DNA of 64,000 nt from Prinsepia uniflora (Eukaryota > Streptophyta > Magnoliopsida > Rosales > Rosaceae), in the NCBI GenBank assembly GCA_032719365.1, contig CM064872.1, positions 58,022,891 to 58,086,890 of the forward strand, in the 5' to 3' direction. This document shows, one piece after another, positions 58,694-64,000 of this stretch (position 1 is the first letter of the stretch; every line of letters begins with the position of its first letter). The notes below the pieces were generated by a model, which made no database searches, had not been told where the DNA came from, and saw only the letters and a list, made by a program, of their open reading frames with translations. The translations under genes and the position numbers were made by a program.

Positions 58694-61635
58694 TGTAACG
58701 ACCCGTCCCGAAAACTGGGATTAGATTAGTGGTTAATGACAGATTAGTGAAGTTCATCAGTGATTAGTTGGATGCTTTCAGACGGACGGTGCGAAATGAC
58801 AATTTTGCCCCTAGAATGGGCAAAAATGTTGACTTTTCATTCGGCGCGGTCAAATGGACTTTGACCGATGACTGTGACGTAGTTCGGGACGTCACGAGTT
58901 CATAGACAGGTGGCACGTCCAATTTCGACATCCGAGAAGGAAGTTATGACGTTCGGAAGGTCGAGGGTATTTTGGTAAATTAGTTGAAATAGGGCAAATG
59001 GTTGACTTTTCAAACGACATGGACTTTTCACGTAATTCGAGGACCGTTAGGTAGGTCTCGATTCCCTGAGTACAACGACATGCGGTACGTTTTCATTGGA
59101 GTTCAGATGACATAATTAATAGGCTAAAACGCGATGGGCATTTTGGTACTTTCGCCTCAAGGGCATTTTGGTCAATTGGCTAGCATTGAGATCTGTGCCC
59201 AGTGGAAGTGGGAAACTTGGCTGGTTTGGATGTTGTGATCACCAGAGTTTGGACATCTGTCCTTCTCTGGATGGTGGTAGAACATTACAGCCGCCTCAAG
59301 TCGTTTTAAAACATATGTGTGTGGGTGCACGGTGTAGAAACCAAAACAGGGGACCCGTGAGGAACACTTGATCCCCTTACTCTCCACGGCGATCATTTGC
59401 CTCTGAGTTGTGAACAAGAACGGGAGGATGGACGATGAGGGATGTGATGGTGATACCAAAGAGGACCGTCGTGCACGGTGGTAGTAGAAAAGAAGGTATG
59501 ACCCGTGAGCACCTTTGTTAAAATTCAAATGACACATGATGATTTCTTCATTCTGGATTGATTTGGTGCATAGGATGAGGTTTCTGAGGTTGAAAGGAGA
59601 TGAGAGAGCCTAGTATCGAAGCCTGTCATGGTTGGTGGTCGTGGAACCCGTGACTGGTAAGTCAAGAACTCGAAAATGGCATATTACGTTTTGATGCTTA
59701 AGACTCAAATTGATTGATACAGTAAGGTTATGGATGTTGATAGGAAACTATTGGACTTGAAAGGGAGGACTGAGGAGACTGGAGTAGTGAGAACAGAGCG
59801 AACAAAAGTGAAGGATTGAAGGATGATCGAGGAGGTACATTCTAGTTCTTATTTCTCAGTTTTGAAGTTAAAAATTAGGTAGAAAGAAGGGGATGAAACT
59901 AATAGGATCAAAAAGAGTTGAAACTGGGCTAAAAATGACAGAAAACCGGCCACGCCGGTTCAGCCTGGACCGGGTCGAAGCGAGGTTGAAGATGACTATG
60001 TTGGGTGTGTGGCTCCCACGCGCAGCCACTTTGGGCGGCGCGTGAGGGCGCGTGGGGCCTAATCTGGGGAAGTTGCCAACATGTGTTTTAAAGTATTCGA
60101 TGTAACAAACATTTTGGCACTGGTTTCGAGTCGATCGGACATCGTCTCGATATGTTTCAGATATCCGAAAGTTTTAGGACTCGGTTAAAAATAGTTAAAA
60201 ATTCGGAAAAATTATGGGGCTTTCGTAGAAGCATTTTGAAGTAGTTAGTAACCATATTATGGGATTTGGACAGGTTCGGGAAAGCCGGTGATAGCGGATT
60301 AGCCGAGAACGGCATAAGTTCGCGCGTATCGAGGCAGCGATATAAATGGTCTGTGAGTGGACTTTGCTTTCGAACTTATGATGCATGCATATATGTTTTA
60401 TATGTTTTCTATATGTGATTTCTATATTTGTGACTTGATATTGATGATTTACGGGTTTGCACGTATTTCGAGATAATGACGCATTTGCACGTTTTACGAG
60501 CTTTCGATTTATGTTGCGATTTGATCATGGTTTTGATGATTTGATTTTGGGATTTGAAATATGATTTGATTTCAATGATTTATAACGGATTTTGGAAAGT
60601 GATTTCGGGCTTGGAGCCTTGTTCATGTGATTTCGATAAACGAGATTTCGGTTTTGGAATCAGATTTTGGAATGATAATTCTTGATTCGGTTTTGAAACT
60701 TGAAAGAGAAATTCTGGATTTGGGTTCGGGATGATGGTTCCGGATGCCGGCTTACGGAATCATTATTGCGAATTCGGATATGAATTTTCTATGGTTTTCA
60801 CTGTTGATTGAAAAATGGTTTTGGGTTTAAAGACCAGAAAAAAGAAAGAAAAACAGCTGGATCTGGTTGAGTTTAAAGGCTCGGTTGATTGACGGGGGAG
60901 GGCCCTGGATTGATATGTTTTGAGTCTAAAGACTCGGTTATGATATCCCCCGAGGCGTGTTGATTGTGTTTTGAGTTTAAAGCCTCGTTGATATCCCGAG
61001 AAGGCCTGATTATGCGTATGGTTTTTAGTTTAAAGACTCGGGCGCACTTGAGATCCAAAAACTCGATTGATTGATGTTTTTCACTAGTTTTCAGATGTTT
61101 TGGGCAATGGCCCGGTTGATTTGGATTTGATGAGTTTTGGGCAGAATTCCCATACTTTGATGAGAAGTTATGATTTTGGGCTGAGGCCCTCGATTTGAAT
61201 TTCGGATTTGAGAAAAAGAAACGATTCGGGTTTTCAATGATGGTTTTGGATATGGAATGGTTTTGTGAATTGGTTTTCATATGCATGCATTGGTTTTTAC
61301 GTGGAGGGTATAAAATGTACTTTTCTTATGAACTGTTTTCTGAACCTACTATTTATTTTTGTCCACTCACAATCTTTTTATGTTTTTGATACCCTCCAGG
61401 TTGTCGCGGTGCGGGCTATTGGTCGAGAGAGACGGAGACATCACACACGCGATTCACAGTAGAGTCTGCGCCCTCTGGGAAGTCCGGAAGTTTGGAACGG
61501 TCCGTTTGGAAATCTCTTGTCTGACTTACGTGTCACAAGGAGGTTCGACGTCGGTTTAACCTTCGTGTCACGCTTAAGTTAGACGGGAGCATGACTTAGC
61601 CCTTAATCCCGGGGGATTGAGGGTGGGTCGTGTCA
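58694..61635 (+). mobile_element. Solo LTR of the TGTAACGACC family in LINE-2
   Basis: Starts TGTAACGACCCGTCCCG and ends ..gggtgggtcgtgtca. It is flanked by atgtg (58689-58693) and atatg (61636-61640), one mismatch. It is the closest relative of the LTR pair at 191-9770 and keeps the segments each of those has lost. Long-range arms are 60352-60362 and 61361-61371, terminal stem 61303-61311 with 61389-61397, and hairpin array 60822-61044. Confidence 0.9.
60822..61044 (+). repeat. Hairpin-unit array in the LINE-2 solo LTR
   Basis: Units include GAGTTTAAAGGCTC, GAGTCTAAAGACTC, GAGTTTAAAGCCTC and GTTTAAAGACTC. Pairing is partly decayed here. Confidence 0.7.
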
Positions 61636-62799
61636 ATATGGCTCTAATGGCTCGTCATATATGATCCCTTTTTTATTCTAAGAAGGTTATTTTTTGGGTT
61701 AAATGGGTCAAGAGTTATTTTATTCATGGCCAGTGTTTTTGGTGGCTTACCCCTCCTTCTTAGTATTCTTGGAATTGGAGGAAGCTGCTTAATGTGAGAC
61801 TTCTCATTAGGCCTTACATTAAAGCAGTAATAGGGAATGGAGCTTATGTGTTTCCGTGGTGTGATAATTGGCTTGATGTTGGTCCTTTAAGGGCTTTGGT
61901 GGGTGGTGGGGTGATGGGCGATTCTAAATTAGCAGCTCACGCCAAGGTCAGTACTGTAGTCAATGGCTCGGTTTGGTGTTGGTCTTCTCTGCTTTCTCCA
62001 GTGTTTTAGACTGTTTAGTGCTGTTGCAGAGAGATTTAGCCTAAATGCTATAGTTCTCAATTCTTATCGTTGGGTTGCTAATCCTTCTGGGAGGGTTTCC
62101 TCGTCTTCTATGTGGAATACCTTGTCTCCTGTTTCTCTTATTGTTCCTTAGCATTGATTGGTGTTGTTCTCTGGTAATATTCCTAGGCCGAGCCTTATTT
62201 TGTGGCTTGCTATCCGGTGCAAGTTGTATACGTTGGATAGATTGAGGAACTTCAATGTCTCTTGGTAATGAGTTGTGTTTTATTTGCAATCTTGCTGCTG
62301 AGTCCCATTCTCACCTTTTTTTTTTACGGTTCGTTCTCTTCCTATGTGTGGGAGCAAGTGTTGCTTCAATGTGGGATTTCGTGGCAGCTCCCTCAATGGC
62401 ATTCTTTTATTCCTCTGCTTTCTAGATGGTGGGGCGGTAAAGTTTTTAGATCTATTGCATGTAAACTTGCTCTAGCTGCTTCTATCTACGTGATTTGGCT
62501 GCACGTAACCTAAGAGTGTTTGGGCATACCCCAAGTCTCCAAATGTTTTCCTCTCAATTTGTAATATGATTAACCCAATTAAGAACTTTGATTATTAGGT
62601 CTTCTAATATTAATGTGTTGAAAGTTTTAAGATGGAACATTAACCTTTAAGTAAGATACTTGTTATGGTCCTTTGTGTCCACTCTTTGGTTGAAGGTTTG
62701 TTCCTCTTTGTGTCTTTTGTTGTGTGGTCTCTTTATTCCTTTTGGGTCCTGCTTTGCAGGTTTTATTGAATCTTTTTATTTAACAAAAAAAAAAAAGAA

Positions 62800-62813
62800 A
62801 AAGTAACTCCATG
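62800..62813. repeat. LINE-2 target duplication, 3' copy
   Basis: aaagtaactccatg, directly after the poly(A) tail. The reverse complement is at 56832-56845. It lies about 80 bp from the YY1-like stop codon, so the LINE landed in or just past that gene's 3' UTR. Confidence 0.85.
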
Positions 62814-62893
62814 CCCATCAAAGCAATTAAAAAATTGAAAAGGATACAAAAGAAAAAACACTAAGAGTGCCTCCATGAATATCTATCTACTAT

Positions 62894-63436
62894 CTAATCT
62901 TCATCCTCTGTTTCTTCATCATCGTCGTCATTGTTTTCACCATACCTCCAACCATCCTCCACATTGTCCCGGTCCTCCTCTGTTTCTTCACTATCTTCTT
63001 CCTCGTAAACTACATCTTCTTTCACGGGCCACGGCTTCTTCATTGTGCTCATAGTTGCAGGAGCTGGAGCTGAGCCTTTACGCTGAACTACTTTCACAGG
63101 CGGGAACTTCAAGTTTGGTTTGGGGCGACTTTGTTTCTGGCTCTTTCCGTTCCCGCGTTTTCCAGCATAGGCATCTTGATCACTGGCTTCATCCATCTCA
63201 TTGTCAGCATTATGGGCATTCTCTGCATTCTCATCAGACATATGCCCGGGATGCTCTCGCCTGAGATGTAATTTAAGCTTGTATTCGTGGATATACGCCT
63301 TTTCACACCCTTCATAAGGACAAGCATAAGGGCGATCAGAAGACGCAGAGCCATAAACCGCTGCAGCAGGCTTGGGAGTTTTTATTGGCTTCTCCGTAGG
63401 TGGGGTGACATATTTTGGGACATCCACTGGCACATT
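62894..63436 (-). CDS. YY1: YY1-type C2H2 zinc-finger protein, last exon
   Basis: The terminal coding exon of a plant YY1 homologue, a nuclear DNA-binding regulator. The acceptor ttatgcag lies just before 63436 and the frame runs NVPVDVPKY..to a stop at 62894-62896, about 180 residues. It contains the last zinc finger, YACPYEGCEKAYIHEYKLKLHLRREH (C-x4-C-x12-H-x4-H). A linker rich in Asn, Asp and Glu follows, then a basic KSQKQSRPKPNLKFPP stretch, and the acidic end EEEDSEETEEDRDNVEDGWRYGENNDDDDEETEDED. The DRDNVEDGW block is characteristic of AtYY1-like proteins. Earlier exons with the other fingers lie beyond 64000. Low-complexity acidic codons are in frame and no lesion is seen. Confidence 0.88.
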   Translation of the reverse strand, partial: NVPVDVPKYVTPPTEKPIKTPKPAAAVYGSASSDRPYACPYEGCEKAYIHEYKLKLHLRREHPGHMSDENAENAHNADNEMDEASDQDAYAGKRGNGKSQKQSRPKPNLKFPPVKVVQRKGSAPAPATMSTMKKPWPVKEDVVYEEEDSEETEEDRDNVEDGWRYGENNDDDDEETEDED

Positions 63437-64000
63437 CTGCATAATCAAATGTTATTATCGAGAACCAAGTCATACTTCCTATGTTGCGATCACTTATAAG
63501 AAACTCCAAATCGAAGGCAGATACTTGGCCCTATTTTCAGTTAGGAAGGACCTTTTACCATGCTTGAATCCTAAAATTTTGAAATAAAATAAAATTCCAA
63601 TACTCTGCATCAGACTCAACAAAGCTTTTGATTTACCTGCACCTTTTTTCATTAATCAATAATCCTGCGTTTGAATTGGTGAATCTAGAAGAGAATTAGA
63701 ATTGAATGATCAGTGTTAATTATTATATAAGACTTCAAAAGCTTTAATGCCTTATGTTTATGTAATCTACATGTCAAATTATAGAAAAGAATATGAATTT
63801 CAACTAATCAGAAAAATAAGGCACTTTGAATTCACTCGAAAAAGTTGCAAAAACTCTCATTTTATATTTAGTATCACCTATATGAACCCATGGAAACAAA
63901 AAAAAACACTATAATTTTCATGTTGATTGCGTCATCATAGGTCAAGTCAATACTAAATTTGAGACGCAGCTATCGAACATTTATATCATATACAATACTC
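63437..64000 (-). other. Intron of the YY1-like gene
   Basis: AT-rich, with no coding exon that I can match to the expected preceding finger region. It is taken as intron running off the window. Confidence 0.6.

Larger units (their letters stand above)
57427..62799 (+). mobile_element. LINE-2, 3' half, split by a solo LTR
   Basis: Starts with MYAVEIKTLGLDDFNGLFF, which continues the protein of the inverted half. It goes on through RT (NATTITLAPKVSNPSTMTNFRPISYCNTLYKII, QSAFVRGRQIGDN, KVDILKSYDS) and the zf-RVT zone (61794 onward), and ends in poly(A) at 62784-62796. A solo LTR occupies 58694-61635. Many stops and shifts are present. A target duplication follows at 62800-62813. With the inverted half, the LINE is about 6.1 kb, near full length. 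Confidence 0.88.

Noticed and set aside
53172..62799. Twin-priming 5' inversion of LINE-2
   Set aside because: It would explain the orientation, but the 5' target duplication is inside the inverted segment and flipped, which fits a later inversion better.

Overview
This is a repeat-rich segment of a plant nuclear genome, almost certainly a eudicot. Introns with GT..AG borders, plant-type genes (a CYP72-clan P450, an AtYY1-like zinc-finger protein), Ty1-copia and Ty3-gypsy LTR elements, L1-like LINEs with plant ORF1 proteins, hAT and Mutator elements and TA/ATA microsatellites all point this way. I see no bacterial or organellar signature. The species cannot be named from sequence alone.

Only three host genes are convincing. 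NSA2 (31.1-33.4 kb, +) is a complete ribosome-biogenesis factor in nine coding exons. A five-exon CYP749A-like cytochrome P450 (44.3-47.7 kb, -) has an open frame of 526 codons. The last exon of a YY1-type C2H2 zinc-finger gene (62.9-63.4 kb, -) continues beyond the window. Nearly everything else is transposon.

Layout: 0.2-9.8 kb is a complete LTR retrotransposon with a non-coding interior and 2.9 kb LTRs that begin TGTAACGACC. 9.8-15.1 kb is a gypsy (Tat-like) gag relic followed by a reversed LTR fragment and three tandem-repeat arrays. 17.0-22.5 kb is a solo LTR containing another LTR of the same superfamily and a hAT MITE. 22.9-25.5 kb is a further solo LTR. 26.5-30.4 kb is a long-TIR Mutator-like element that itself carries a hAT element. 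30.4-33.4 kb is a 196 bp tandem duplication and NSA2. 34.1-43.4 kb is a Ty1-copia element with a single stop in its polyprotein, split by a 3.76 kb solo LTR. 44.3-47.7 kb is the P450. 48.7-53.2 kb is an antisense LINE. 53.2-62.8 kb is a second LINE cut in two by a local inversion and hit by yet another solo LTR, ending 80 bp from the YY1 stop codon.

The most unusual signal lies in the TGTAACGACC LTR family, seen at seven places with both structural sites preserved. Each copy has two inverted-repeat stems whose arms change together between copies. One is a 9-11 bp stem closing a 75-90 nt loop. The other is a 10-11 bp pair, usually about 1 kb apart, whose right arm sits inside that loop. Between them lie batteries of tiny hairpins of the GAGT..ACTC / GGGT..ACCC type that also show compensatory changes. 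The same interval has the borders of an intron (GTGAGT ... CTCAC ... CCTCCAG). This looks like a conserved folded, possibly spliced, leader RNA of the element. It is an inference from manual comparison and was not computed.
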